From: Clostridiales bacterium DTU036
Lineage (GTDB): Bacteria > Bacillota > Clostridia > Peptostreptococcales > Acidaminobacteraceae
Direction: 5' to 3'
Assembly: GCA_001512625.1 (NCBI GenBank)
Contig: LFTD01000036.1
Location: 13,259 to 49,728, forward strand
Length of the DNA stretch: 36,470 nt
The translations under genes were made by a program, and so were the position numbers. Positions within the stretch are counted from its first letter, which is position 1. Each line of letters opens with the position of its first letter. Under the pieces are notes generated by a model. The model made no database searches, had not been told where the DNA came from, and was given only the letters and a program-made list of their open reading frames with translations. Positions 1 through 8,405 of the stretch are shown here, one piece after another.

Positions 1-1188
1 CTGCGCTTTATTAAAAAGCATGTGAAGAATACCAAGCTACAGATGCTTTTGAGGGGTCAAAACATTCTTGGATATCGCCACTACGCCGATGAAGTTGTTG
101 AGGAGTTTGTCCAGCGCTCAGTTGATAATGGCATAGATATTGTTAGAATATTTGATGCCCTTAATGACTTTAACAACATCAAGGTAGCCCTAAAGGCTAC
201 TAAAAAGGCTGGAGCCCACGCCCAGGCTGCCATAAGCTATACCACAAGCCCCGTCCATACCAAGGAGAAGTTTGTAGAGATGGCCAAGGAGCTTAGGGAT
301 ATGGGAGCTGATTCTATCTGTATTAAGGATATGAGTGGAATCCTCCTGCCCTATGAAGGAGCTGAGCTAGTAAAGGCTATTAAGGCCGAGGTTGACCTAC
401 CACTAGAACTCCACTCCCATATGACAAGTGGGGTTGCTGACCTTATGTATCTCAAGGGAATTGAGGCGGGAGCCGATATAATTGATACTGCTCTTAGCCC
501 TCTAGCCATGGGTTCAAGTCAGCCAGCTACTGAGTCCTTTGTAATGAGCCTTAAAGATGGTCCCTATGATACGGGCCTAAATATAGAAGTTCTTATGGAA
601 CTTGCTAATTACTTCCGCGGTAAGACTAGCGAGTATCTTGAAAAGGGGCTACTAAATCCCAAGGTTATGGGAGTTGATGTTAGGACTCTTTGGTATCAGG
701 TGCCAGGCGGTATGCTTTCAAACCTTGTAAGTCAGCTTAGTGAATCAAATAGGCTTCATCAGCTAGATGATGTTATGGCTGAGGTTCCAAAGGTTAGAGA
801 AGACCTTGGCTATCCTCCCCTTGTAACTCCAACTTCACAAATAGTTGGAACCCAGGCCCTCTTTAATGTGCTTACTGGTGAGCGCTATAAGATGGTACCT
901 GAAGAGGTCAAGGCCTATATGAGAGGTGAGTATGGTAGAAGCCCTGCTCCCGTTAATGAAGAGATAAAAAAACTGGTCTTAAATGGTCAAAAACCTAAGG
1001 AAGAAAGGGTTCAGACCCTGGAAGACTTCAAGAAGGAAATAGGTGAATACTACACCCAGCCCGAGGATGTGCTAAGCTACGCTCTCTTCCCCCAGGTAGC
1101 TCTGGAGTTCTTTAAGAAGAGAGAGGCTGCATCCTTAAACCTTGACAATAATCTACTCGATAGAGAGAACAAGGTCTACCCAGTCTAA
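1..1188 (+). CDS. Carboxyltransferase subunit of pyruvate carboxylase / oxaloacetate decarboxylase (5' partial)
   Basis: The reading frame is open from base 1, so the gene begins before the window; the GTG at 22 is internal. The protein belongs to the DRE-TIM metallolyase carboxyltransferase family, which moves CO2 between carboxybiotin and pyruvate/oxaloacetate. Visible family signatures are KLQMLLRGQN near the start, FRIFDALND-like VRIFDALNDFNN, the IKDMSG segment with its lysine, the metal-binding LHSHMT, and SPLAMGSSQPATES. The C-terminal half matches the conserved PYC/OADA domain and ends about 388 residues after the GTG without a biotinyl (AMKM) domain, so biotin must sit on a separate protein. 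Whether it works in pyruvate carboxylation or as the alpha subunit of a sodium-pumping decarboxylase cannot be decided here. Its stop codon overlaps the start of acpS (TAATGATG). Confidence 0.9.
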   Translation: MRFIKKHVKNTKLQMLLRGQNILGYRHYADEVVEEFVQRSVDNGIDIVRIFDALNDFNNIKVALKATKKAGAHAQAAISYTTSPVHTKEKFVEMAKELRDMGADSICIKDMSGILLPYEGAELVKAIKAEVDLPLELHSHMTSGVADLMYLKGIEAGADIIDTALSPLAMGSSQPATESFVMSLKDGPYDTGLNIEVLMELANYFRGKTSEYLEKGLLNPKVMGVDVRTLWYQVPGGMLSNLVSQLSESNRLHQLDDVMAEVPKVREDLGYPPLVTPTSQIVGTQALFNVLTGERYKMVPEEVKAYMRGEYGRSPAPVNEEIKKLVLNGQKPKEERVQTLEDFKKEIGEYYTQPEDVLSYALFPQVALEFFKKREAASLNLDNNLLDRENKVYPV

Positions 1189-1541
1189 TGATGATTGGTA
1201 TTGATCTGGTTTACGTGCCAAGAATAGAGGCCCTTTTAAATAAAGGGCCCTTTCTAAAACGTTTTTTTACAGATGAAGAAATTGAATATTTTGAGAAAAG
1301 AAAGTCTGCTGAGGTTGTGGCTGGAAACTTTGCTGTTAAGGAGGCCTTTAGTAAGGCCTTGGGAACTGGAATAAGAGACTTTGCTTTAAAGGATGTAGAG
1401 GTACTTAGGGATCAGCTGGGAAAACCAATAATAAGACTTGGCGGGAGCTTAAAGGACAGAGAATTTAAATTTCTTCAGTGCAGTATCTCCCACGATGGGG
1501 ACTATGCTACGGCTATAGTTATTATGGAGGAGGAGAAATGA
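1188..1541 (+). CDS. acpS: Holo-[acyl-carrier-protein] synthase
   Basis: Transfers 4'-phosphopantetheine from CoA to apo-ACP, activating fatty-acid synthesis. The 117-residue length is typical. The N-terminal IGIDLVYVPRIE holds the metal-binding Asp, and FAVKEAFSKALGTG holds the conserved Glu and Lys; SISHDGDYATA is the usual C-terminal strand motif. Two adjacent ATGs at 1188 and 1191 are possible starts. The second gives the family-like MIGIDLV N terminus; translation is probably coupled to the upstream gene because the Shine-Dalgarno is weak. The gene ends in an ATGA overlap with alr. The order acpS-alr-mazF resembles Bacillus subtilis. Confidence 0.95.
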   Translation: MMIGIDLVYVPRIEALLNKGPFLKRFFTDEEIEYFEKRKSAEVVAGNFAVKEAFSKALGTGIRDFALKDVEVLRDQLGKPIIRLGGSLKDREFKFLQCSISHDGDYATAIVIMEEEK

Positions 1542-2608
1542 GACCTACAATAGCAAGAATACATATGAAAAACCTTAAGGCCAATATGGATTTGATGAAG
1601 GAGAAGGCAGGAGATAGGACCTTCCTTGCTGTCATTAAAGCCGATGCCTATGGTCATGGGGCAATTGAATGCTTAAACTATTTATATAAGGAAGGAGTTC
1701 GACACTTTGGTGTGGCCACCTTTGGTGAGGCTCTGGAACTTAGGGCAGTCTACGAGGATATCTTTATCCTGGTTTTGGGGGCAACTGACCCTTCTGACTA
1801 TGAGGAGGCTGCCAGAAAAAATATCAGACTACCAATTTTTGATTTGGCCAGTCTTGAGAACTATTTAGCCCTTGAAGAAAAGGGACCAGTACATATTAAG
1901 ATCGACACTGGCATGCACAGGGTAGGTCTTCAGCCCCAGGAGTTTATGGATAACATTGATAAAATCAAATTACTTGGAGCCGAGGGAATCTATACCCACA
2001 TAGCCAGGGCCGATGAAGAAGATACCACTTCCGCCTATGAGCAGATTGAAAGATTTAATAAAGTCCTTGAATTCAGCGATGCTCAGGGACTTAGATTCGA
2101 TTTCATCCATTATGCTAACTCCGCAACTATCCTTAGTTTAGATCTGGGAAGGACTAATTTGGTCAGAGGTGGAATAGCCATGTATGGGCTGGCCCCAGAT
2201 GGTAAGAAGGATTTTGGATTAAAACCTGTTATGACCCTCCACAGTAAGATTCTTTCTATTAGAGAAATCAATGAGGGGGAAGGGGTCAGCTATGGCCATA
2301 CCTTCGTAGCAGAAAAACCCTCAAGAATAGGCACCATGCCAATAGGCTATGCAGATGGCTATAAGAGACAGATGTCTAGGAAGGTTAGAGTCTATGTTGC
2401 TGGAGCCTTTGCTCCTCAGATAGGCAATATATCCATGGACCAGACTATGGTTGATTTAACAGAAACCGATGCCAAGCTTTACGATGAAGTTGAGCTTATG
2501 GGTGAGCATGTTAAGTGTGAGGAGCTGGCTGAGGCAGCTGGGACTATAAACTATGAGATAGTAACAACCATGGGTAGGAGGGTAGACCGGGAGTATATCT
2601 ATGAATAA
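1538..2608 (+). CDS. alr: Alanine racemase
   Basis: PLP enzyme that interconverts L- and D-alanine for peptidoglycan. The start is taken at ATG 1538, which overlaps the acpS stop (ATGA) and follows a strong GGAGGAG; an upstream in-frame ATG at 1478 would only add 20 residues lying inside acpS. The PLP-lysine motif AVIKADAYGHGA is near residue 37, and the second catalytic residue is the Tyr of GVSYGHTF. IGNISMDQTMVDLT and the final beta-domain motif are also present. The predicted 356 residues are slightly short of the family's usual 370-390, with all core motifs retained. The last 8 bases overlap the toxin gene. Confidence 0.95.
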   Translation: MRPTIARIHMKNLKANMDLMKEKAGDRTFLAVIKADAYGHGAIECLNYLYKEGVRHFGVATFGEALELRAVYEDIFILVLGATDPSDYEEAARKNIRLPIFDLASLENYLALEEKGPVHIKIDTGMHRVGLQPQEFMDNIDKIKLLGAEGIYTHIARADEEDTTSAYEQIERFNKVLEFSDAQGLRFDFIHYANSATILSLDLGRTNLVRGGIAMYGLAPDGKKDFGLKPVMTLHSKILSIREINEGEGVSYGHTFVAEKPSRIGTMPIGYADGYKRQMSRKVRVYVAGAFAPQIGNISMDQTMVDLTETDAKLYDEVELMGEHVKCEELAEAAGTINYEIVTTMGRRVDREYIYE

Positions 2609-2987
2609 ATCCCATAGGAAGTTAAGATTAAAAATTCAAAGGGGGGATATCTACCTGGCTGACTTAGATCCTGGAGTAGGCTCCGAGCAGCAGGGCACTA
2701 GGCCAGTCTTGGTGCTACAAAATAACATAGGCAATAGATTTAGCCCCACAATTATAATTGCTCCTATAACAGGCCATATAAGAAAGGGCAATATCCCAAC
2801 CCATGTACTTATCACAGAAGAAATTTCTGGTTTAGAGAAGGATTCAAATGTGCTTTTGGAGCAGATCAGGACCATTGATAAGCAAAGACTAATCACTAAG
2901 CTGGGTAGCCTCTCAAAGGTTGCTCTTATGGATATTGAGGTGGCAACTAGCATTAGTTTGGGCCTTGATAAAAAGGAAGAAATCTAG
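2601..2987 (+). CDS. PemK/MazF-family endoribonuclease toxin
   Basis: The protein has 128 residues. Its core matches MazF/EndoA mRNA interferases: RGDIYLADLDP at the start, the QQGTRPVLVLQN strand with the catalytic Arg, TIIIAPITG with the catalytic Thr, and a C-terminal helix LMDIEVATSISLGL. Such enzymes cleave single-stranded mRNA at short sequences. It starts inside the 3' end of alr with a GGGAG seven bases upstream. In B. subtilis the antitoxin ndoAI lies between alr and ndoA; here there is no room for it, and none is seen in the 138 bases downstream. It may be controlled by an antitoxin elsewhere or be a solitary MazF-like protein. A hairpin follows the stop. Confidence 0.92.
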   Translation: MNKSHRKLRLKIQRGDIYLADLDPGVGSEQQGTRPVLVLQNNIGNRFSPTIIIAPITGHIRKGNIPTHVLITEEISGLEKDSNVLLEQIRTIDKQRLITKLGSLSKVALMDIEVATSISLGLDKKEEI

Positions 2988-2991
2988 ACAG

Positions 2992-3038
2992 AGAAGGGGA
3001 CAGCTTTTTAACGGCGGTGTAATATGTCCCCTTTTTCT
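2992..3038 (+). terminator. Hairpin with T-run after mazF; REP-like palindrome
   Basis: AAGGGGACA (2994-3002) pairs perfectly with TGTCCCCTT (3025-3033) around a 22-base loop, and five Ts end the right arm. It is placed to stop transcription of the acpS-alr-mazF unit. The GGGGACA...TGTCCCC form resembles REP-like palindromes tied to REP-associated transposases, but no such transposase lies in the window. Confidence 0.6.
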
Positions 3039-3068
3039 GTAAAAACTTTTGTTATTTTTAAAATAGAC

Positions 3069-3098
3069 TTGCAAATCTTAATCAAGGAGGCCTATAAT
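3069..3098 (+). promoter_or_regulatory. Promoter of the ftsEX operon
   Basis: TTGCAA (3069-3074), an 18-base spacer and a consensus TATAAT (3093-3098). Transcription would start near 3105, just before the AAAGGAG that serves ftsE at 3126. Confidence 0.7.
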
Positions 3099-3125
3099 AA
3101 TGAGCACCTTGAAAAGGAGAAGCTA

Positions 3126-3803
3126 ATGTTAGAATTAAAAGAAGTATCTATGCGCTATCCAGCCGGCAATGTAGCACTGGATAATCTGAGTATAGAAATA
3201 GATAAGGGAGAGTTTGTTTTTCTTATTGGTGCCTCGGGCGCTGGTAAGTCTACCTTTATAAAACTTTTGACTAAGGAACTCTCACCAACCTCAGGCCAGC
3301 TTTGGTTTGAGGATAAAAATATAACTAAATATCACAAAAGAAGGATTCCTCATTATAGGAGAAATCTTGGTATAGTTTTCCAAGACTATAGACTTCTTGA
3401 AAAAGAAACTGTAGCAGAAAATATTGCCTTTGCTATGAGAATTGTAGGTAAGAAGAATAGGGAAATCAAAAGAGAACTCCCCCTAATCCTAAATCTTGTA
3501 GGACTAAATGGTAAAGAGAAAAAATTTCCAGACCAGCTTTCCGGTGGAGAGCAGCAGAGGGTATCCATCGCTAGAGCCATTGCCAATAATCCCAAGCTAC
3601 TTATTTGTGATGAGCCTACTGGTAACCTGGACCCTGCCACTTCCTGGGAACTTATGGACCTACTTAGTAAGCTCCATAACCATGGAACCACCATTATCAT
3701 GGCTACCCATAGCAAGGACATAGTAAATACTATGCAAAAAAGGGTAATAGAGCTTGAAGATGGCAAGCTTATTAGGGATGAGAAGCAAGGAGGCTACGCA
3801 TAA
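3126..3803 (+). CDS. ftsE: Cell-division ATP-binding protein FtsE
   Basis: ATPase of the FtsEX complex, which couples division to wall hydrolysis across the membrane. The ABC ATPase is 225 residues long. Walker A is GASGAGKST (near residue 37), followed by the Q-loop region [20 protein letters not shown] typical of FtsE, the signature LSGGEQQR and Walker [16 protein letters not shown] 3126 is chosen because AAAGGAG lies just upstream and [12 protein letters not shown] is the family N terminus; the in-frame ATG at 3024 would add 34 residues, partly across the hairpin and upstream of the promoter. The stop overlaps ftsX (TAATG), so the two are translationally coupled. Confidence 0.96.
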   Translation: MLELKEVSMRYPAGNVALDNLSIEIDKGEFVFLIGASGAGKSTFIKLLTKELSPTSGQLWFEDKNITKYHKRRIPHYRRNLGIVFQDYRLLEKETVAENIAFAMRIVGKKNREIKRELPLILNLVGLNGKEKKFPDQLSGGEQQRVSIARAIANNPKLLICDEPTGNLDPATSWELMDLLSKLHNHGTTIIMATHSKDIVNTMQKRVIELEDGKLIRDEKQGGYA

Positions 3804-4690
3804 TGGGTGCTCTAAGCTTTGTGTCATCACTTAAGAATATAAAACGAAATGCTTTAATGAGCTTTGCATCTATATTTTCAATAACATCTACCCTGATAAT
3901 TCTCGGGATTGTTATTGCCTTAATTTTAAATGTCAACCATCTGACCGATGAGTTTGTAGATAAGTTCAACATCCTCAACCTACAAATAAGTGATGATTAT
4001 AGTGATGGGGATATTGAAGAGCTTGAAGCTAAGATTTCTAGCATGGATAATATCAAGTCTGTCACTTTAATAACTAAGGAAGAGGCCTTGGAGAAGATGA
4101 AAAAAGACTTTGAAGGGCACAGCGAGACCCTTGAAGGTCTACCAGAAAACCCTATGCCCAACGTTCTTAGAATAGAACTTAAGGATGTGGAGCAGGCTGA
4201 GGCTACCATAGTTAAACTTGAGGAAATTGACAAAGATAATGAAATACATTATTATAGAGATACTGTTAATAAGATTTTAAATATAACCGATGTTATAAAG
4301 ACCGTAGGCATGGTTCTAATTCTAATTTTATTAATAACAACAGTCTTCGTTGTAAACAATACTATCCGTGTAAGTATTGCTGGGAGAAGAACCGAGATAG
4401 GCATTATGCGCTATGTTGGAGCTACAAGAGGATTTATACGAAGACCCTATCTTGTTGAAGGCATTATACTAGGACTTTTAGGTGCTGTAATAAGCACAGC
4501 CTTGATTAATTTTGGGTATGACAAGTTTATTGGTATGACGCTAAGCAGCTTAAGCCAACTTGGCCAGGACAAACCCTTTCTTGATACACTATATATCGTG
4601 AAGAGGGTCGGTTTCCTGGCGGTAATTATTGGCATAGGTGTTGGCATGGTAGGCAGCATCTTCTCCGTACGAAAATACTTACGAGTGTAG
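3803..4690 (+). CDS. ftsX: Cell-division permease FtsX
   Basis: Membrane partner of FtsE. The 295-residue protein has the expected plan: a short cytoplasmic start, TM1 around residues 20-43 (SIFSITSTLIILGIVIALIL), an extracellular domain of about 120 residues, then three more membrane segments (near 168-185, 215-235 and 270-288). The motif IGIMRYVGATRGFIRRPYLVEG between TM2 and TM3 is highly typical of FtsX. The extracellular loop would bind and activate the coiled-coil hydrolase encoded next. It overlaps ftsE by one base, and the hydrolase gene follows within 12 bases. Confidence 0.95.
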   Translation: MGALSFVSSLKNIKRNALMSFASIFSITSTLIILGIVIALILNVNHLTDEFVDKFNILNLQISDDYSDGDIEELEAKISSMDNIKSVTLITKEEALEKMKKDFEGHSETLEGLPENPMPNVLRIELKDVEQAEATIVKLEEIDKDNEIHYYRDTVNKILNITDVIKTVGMVLILILLITTVFVVNNTIRVSIAGRRTEIGIMRYVGATRGFIRRPYLVEGIILGLLGAVISTALINFGYDKFIGMTLSSLSQLGQDKPFLDTLYIVKRVGFLAVIIGIGVGMVGSIFSVRKYLRV

Positions 4691-4701
4691 AGGTGAAAAA
4701 C

Positions 4702-5949
4702 ATGAGAAAACTGATTGCGTTTTTGTTGGTACTTACAATGACACTTTCCTTGGGACTTTCCTTTGGAGCTAGCATTGATGACTTACAAAAGCAAATTGAA
4801 GAAAATGAAGCTAGTGTGGCGGGAAAACAAGCTGAGCTTGAGAGTGTTCAGGCTGAGCATGGCAGTGTAGAAGCTGCCTACTGGGCTGCAGTAGAAGAAA
4901 TTGAAATTCTAGAAGAAAGAATTGCCCAAACTGCCCTAGACATAGAAGCTAAAGACAAAGAAATTGCAAAAGCCCAAAAGGAACTAGACAAGGCCCGCGA
5001 AGACTATGATTTCCAAGCCTCAGAGTTTGGTGGCCGTCTTAGGACCATGTATCTTACTAAGGATGAGTCCTTTTGGAATATGATTTTCAATGCTGAAGGC
5101 TTCGAAGATTTGCTGATGAGGATTTCAAATTATCGTCGCATCGTTAAAATGGACGAGGAAACCCTAGACAGCCTAAATAAGCAAAAACTGATTCTTGAAG
5201 AAATGGAAGCTAAACTTCAAGCTGAAATGGATGAGCTCCAAGGATTAAAAGATCAACAAGAAGTTGATAAGATTGCTTTAGATGCAAAGGCAGTTGAGCT
5301 AGAGGAGCGCAAGGCTGAACTAGCAGCTATGGCTGAAGAAATATCTAATCAAATTGCTGCAGAAGAAGCTGCTGGTTATGAGATTCAATCCCAAATTGAT
5401 TACCTTGTAGAGCAAGCTAGGCTCCAAAGAGAAGCTGAAGAAGCTGCAAGAAGAGAACAGCAAAGACTTGAGCAAGAAAGACTTGAACAGGAAAATGGTA
5501 ATTCTGATAGTTCTTCTAGCTATGATGAACCAAGTAGAGGCCCCGACTTTGTAGGTGGTGGCTGGGCTTGGCCAACTCCTGGATACTACTATGTTTCTTA
5601 TGGATTTGGTAATAGAATTCATCCTCTATATGGAACTGCACAATTCCACAATGGAATAGATATTTTAGGTGATCATGGAACTCCAATTTATGCTGCTCGT
5701 TCTGGTTATGTAATACTAGCAGACTGGTATTCTGGCTATGGCAATACAGTTATAATTGACCATGGTGATGGAATGCAATCCCTATACGCCCATGGTTCTA
5801 GCATTGCTGCCTATTATGGCCAGTATGTAGGTGCTGGTGACTATATTATGGCTATGGGATCCACTGGAGTTTCCACTGCCAACCATCTCCACTTTGGAGT
5901 TATGAGTGGCGGTGTATGGGTTGATCCTACTGCTTATGTAGGTGGCTAG
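4702..5949 (+). CDS. Secreted M23 peptidoglycan hydrolase with coiled coil (EnvC/CwlO/PcsB-like role)
   Basis: Probable wall hydrolase controlled by FtsEX. The ATG at 4702 with AGAGGTG six bases upstream is preferred over an in-frame GTG at 4693. The 415-residue product has a signal peptide (MRKLIAFLLVLTMTLSLGLS, cut probably after FGA), a long Glu/Ala/Lys-rich coiled coil from about residue 25 to 265, a Ser/Gly-rich linker, and a C-terminal LytM/M23 domain from about residue 300. Zinc and catalytic residues look intact: H316 and D320 (HNGID), H364 (YAH), and H395/H397 (HLH). The coiled coil next to FtsX is the arrangement seen in EnvC, RipC and PcsB. The cut bond is not known, though M23 enzymes are usually endopeptidases. 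Confidence 0.92.
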   Translation: MRKLIAFLLVLTMTLSLGLSFGASIDDLQKQIEENEASVAGKQAELESVQAEHGSVEAAYWAAVEEIEILEERIAQTALDIEAKDKEIAKAQKELDKAREDYDFQASEFGGRLRTMYLTKDESFWNMIFNAEGFEDLLMRISNYRRIVKMDEETLDSLNKQKLILEEMEAKLQAEMDELQGLKDQQEVDKIALDAKAVELEERKAELAAMAEEISNQIAAEEAAGYEIQSQIDYLVEQARLQREAEEAARREQQRLEQERLEQENGNSDSSSSYDEPSRGPDFVGGGWAWPTPGYYYVSYGFGNRIHPLYGTAQFHNGIDILGDHGTPIYAARSGYVILADWYSGYGNTVIIDHGDGMQSLYAHGSSIAAYYGQYVGAGDYIMAMGSTGVSTANHLHFGVMSGGVWVDPTAYVGG

Positions 5950-5950
5950 G

Positions 5951-7198
5951 ATGAATCGTCGTCTACAGATTTCAACGATACTACTCACTGCAATCATTAC
6001 GGTGATTGCAGTGATTTTTGTTGTAAAAGTAATTCCCTTTAAACTAGGGGACCAGGTTTTAATAGATGTGGATGAATATGAAGAGCTCTATAAGACCTAT
6101 GAGCGTTTTGAAAAGATTCTAGCCTTAGAAAGAACAATTAAGGAAGAGTTCTATCAGGACACTACCGATGTAGACTTTGATACAGGCATGATAAAAGGAC
6201 TCTTCGATTCCCTTGATGACAAATACTCCCAGTATTATGATAGGGAGGAGTATACCCAGTTTAAACTTGAACTTACAGGAAACTTCTCTGGAGTTGGCAT
6301 TAACATAGATCCTATGGTGGATGGGGAGATTAATGTTGTTTCTATAATTGAAGGTACCCCGGCAGCTGGCTCTGGTATCCTAGCGGGGGATAGGATTTTT
6401 AGTGTTGATGGAATTGACATAATAGATGATGAATCTCATAATGCTGCTGTAGGTCGGATTAAGGGACCTGAGGGCACTGAGGTTACTCTAGGAGTCCGTC
6501 GCTTTAATAAAGAAAATGGGAAGGACGAGGAACTTAGCTTTACTATGAAGAGGGCGAGGATTCCCCTACCTCTAATTGAAAGTGAAATGATGGATGAGAG
6601 GGTTGGTTATCTTAGGATAATCTCCTTTGATGAAGGGGTTCACGGCAAATTTAAGGAAGCTTTACAGGGGCTAATGGACCAAGATATGAAAGCCCTGGTC
6701 CTTGACCTAAGGAGCAACCCTGGTGGATCTTTAAATGAGGTCATAAAGATTGCCGATGAGATTTTGGGTAAGCAGGTAATTGTTTCTACAGAGGGGCCTA
6801 GTTCTCCAAAGAGGACCTTTGAGTCCGATGAGAAGAATAGGCTAAAGATTCCTTTTGTGGTACTTATAGATGGTTCTTCAGCTTCAGCCTCGGAAATCCT
6901 AGCAGCCTCGATTCAAGATACAGAGTCAGCCCCACTATTTGGAAGTCACAGCTTTGGTAAGGGCCTAGTCCAAGATGTTATAAGCCTACCTGATGGTACT
7001 GGTTTTAAGCTGACTACTTCTTATTATTTAACACCTAGTGGTAGACTGATTACCCCTGATGAGCCTCTAATACCCGATGTATCTGAGGAAGAAATCCAGG
7101 AACTAGGCTATGAGGATAGTTTTGATGACTTCGGAAGATTTATAGATGATGGTGTGCTAAATTACTCAGTAGACTATCTGAATGAACTTTTAGATTAA
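5951..7198 (+). CDS. Carboxy-terminal processing protease (S41 family)
   Basis: Membrane-anchored serine protease of the CtpA/Prc family, 415 residues. The ATG at 5951 is preferred over an in-frame GTG at 5942 inside the preceding gene. Order: one TM segment (about residues 8-30), a PDZ domain (about 95-190, with FSGVGIN and the GDRIFSVDGIDI strand), and the S41 catalytic core. The Ser-Lys pair is visible as S312 in GSSASASE and K337 in FGKGLVQD; their 25-residue spacing is that of known CtpA enzymes. In several bacteria CtpA-type proteases degrade or process wall hydrolases, so placement one base after the M23 gene suggests (inference) that this protease limits the FtsEX-dependent hydrolase. 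Confidence 0.94.
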   Translation: MNRRLQISTILLTAIITVIAVIFVVKVIPFKLGDQVLIDVDEYEELYKTYERFEKILALERTIKEEFYQDTTDVDFDTGMIKGLFDSLDDKYSQYYDREEYTQFKLELTGNFSGVGINIDPMVDGEINVVSIIEGTPAAGSGILAGDRIFSVDGIDIIDDESHNAAVGRIKGPEGTEVTLGVRRFNKENGKDEELSFTMKRARIPLPLIESEMMDERVGYLRIISFDEGVHGKFKEALQGLMDQDMKALVLDLRSNPGGSLNEVIKIADEILGKQVIVSTEGPSSPKRTFESDEKNRLKIPFVVLIDGSSASASEILAASIQDTESAPLFGSHSFGKGLVQDVISLPDGTGFKLTTSYYLTPSGRLITPDEPLIPDVSEEEIQELGYEDSFDDFGRFIDDGVLNYSVDYLNELLD

Positions 7199-7212
7199 AA
7201 GCATAAAAGATT

Positions 7213-7246
7213 GGGAGCCCTGTTAATGAGGGGCTTCTTTTTTTTC
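7213..7246 (+). terminator. Terminator of the ftsEX-ctpA operon
   Basis: AGCCC (7216-7220) pairs with GGGCT (7231-7235), with a G-T pair outside and an eight-T tract from 7238. It closes the operon that begins at ftsE. Confidence 0.8.
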
Positions 7247-7278
7247 AAAAAATGGTAGGGATAAAGCTAGGGCTATAG

Positions 7279-7297
7279 TATAATGAGTAAAGGAGGT
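7279..7297 (+). promoter_or_regulatory. -10 box and strong ribosome site of the AI-2E-family gene
   Basis: A consensus TATAAT at 7279-7284 is followed by AGGAGGT at 7291-7297, five bases before ATG 7302. I see no convincing -35 element 16-18 bases upstream. The leader would be only about ten bases long. Confidence 0.45.
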
Positions 7298-7301
7298 GGC
7301 T

Positions 7302-8393
7302 ATGCAATATAAAAAATTCTACGAATACGCACCACTACTTATTTTAGGAGCGGTTTTATTCTTTTTTGCCAATAACATGAATTATCTTCGAGAAATTTTT
7401 CGCATAACCCAGCCTGTCCTGTGGGGAGTTGCAATTAGCTATATTATGAACCCCGTATGCACCTTCTTTATGCAGAAGACCAATTGGCGCTGGTCTCTTA
7501 ACATTCTGGTAGGTTATCTATTATTCTTTATAATTATAGCTGGTTTTATTTTTTTAGTTATACCTATTATTGGTGAAAACTTAGCAGACCTTATCAAGAG
7601 CCTTCCTTCTATAGCAAGAGCTATAAGGGATATGCTAATTGAAATAGAAAAGGATTTATCCGCAGGTCCCCTGGCCCCCTTAGTTAAGCAGCTAAATCTA
7701 GGTAGCTATATAGAGCTGGGCTTTAGTAAGATAGGAGGCCTGCTCAATGGTATATCTAAGCTTGTGTTAGTCTTTTTCAAGGGACTCAGTCAATTTATCC
7801 TGGGCCTTATCATCTCCATCTACATGCTTTTAAATAAGGAATCAATTAAGCAGAAGGTCTTTAGGTTTTTACGGGTTCGCTTTACAGATGAGAGGGAGAG
7901 AGCAGTGGGAGACTTTATTAGAAAGGCTGATAGGACCTTTGGAGGCTTTCTTTCGGGTAAGCTCCTAGATTCTTTGATTATAGGAATAATTGCCTTCTTT
8001 GGCTTTCTGGTCCTTAAGGCACCCTATCCCCTGCTTCTGGCCTTAATAGTTGGAGTCACCAATATAATCCCCTACTTTGGACCGCTCATTGGAGGAGTTC
8101 CTGTAGTTTTTATAGTAATGTTTGTTGATGTAAAGCTTGCCGTATATGTAGCTATATTTATTTTTGCCCTCCAGCAACTGGATGGCTACTATATAGGTCC
8201 GAAAATACTAGGAGAGAGTATAGGGGTTTCACCCTTTTGGGTAATCCTGGGAGTTGTAATTGGCGGAGGCTTCTATGGGGTTGTTGGTATGGTACTAGGA
8301 GTTCCCACTTTGGCGCTTATAAATAGTGAGTTTGATGATTACTTGGAAAGAAGAGAAAAATTAATAGTTTCAAAGGAAAATGAGCCTGGTTAG
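7302..8393 (+). CDS. AI-2E/PerM-family membrane transporter
   Basis: Polytopic membrane protein of 363 residues from the AI-2E transporter (UPF0118, TqsA/PerM) family. The ATG at 7302 has an AGGAGGT at ideal spacing; a GTG at 7296 is inside that ribosome site. About eight membrane helices are visible: two near residues 13-50, one at about 65-88, one near 150-175, and a C-terminal set. The family-typical PYPLLLALIVGVTNIIPYFGPLIGG and DGYYIGPKILGESIGVSPFW motifs are present. Members have been linked to AI-2 export and to Na+/H+ exchange, so the substrate is open. It forms a single-gene unit with its own terminator. Confidence 0.9.
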   Translation: MQYKKFYEYAPLLILGAVLFFFANNMNYLREIFRITQPVLWGVAISYIMNPVCTFFMQKTNWRWSLNILVGYLLFFIIIAGFIFLVIPIIGENLADLIKSLPSIARAIRDMLIEIEKDLSAGPLAPLVKQLNLGSYIELGFSKIGGLLNGISKLVLVFFKGLSQFILGLIISIYMLLNKESIKQKVFRFLRVRFTDERERAVGDFIRKADRTFGGFLSGKLLDSLIIGIIAFFGFLVLKAPYPLLLALIVGVTNIIPYFGPLIGGVPVVFIVMFVDVKLAVYVAIFIFALQQLDGYYIGPKILGESIGVSPFWVILGVVIGGGFYGVVGMVLGVPTLALINSEFDDYLERREKLIVSKENEPG

Positions 8394-8405
8394 GCTCGTT
8401 TTATT
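8380..8405 (+). terminator. Terminator overlapping the stop codon of the AI-2E-family gene
   Basis: GAGCCT (8382-8387) and AGGCTC (8392-8397) form a perfect six-pair stem with a four-base loop, followed by GTTTTATTA. The TAG stop (8391-8393) lies in the hairpin itself. Confidence 0.7.

Noticed and set aside
1478-1537. Extended N terminus of alanine racemase
   Set aside because: The extra 20 residues come from out-of-frame acpS sequence; ATG 1538 has GGAGGAG and fits the family start.
3100-3126. Eight-codon reading frame (MSTLKRRS) with AAGGAGG upstream and TAATG coupling to ftsE
   Set aside because: The consensus TATAAT at 3093-3098 lies just before its ATG, so transcripts probably start after it; the AAGGAGG would then not be in the RNA.
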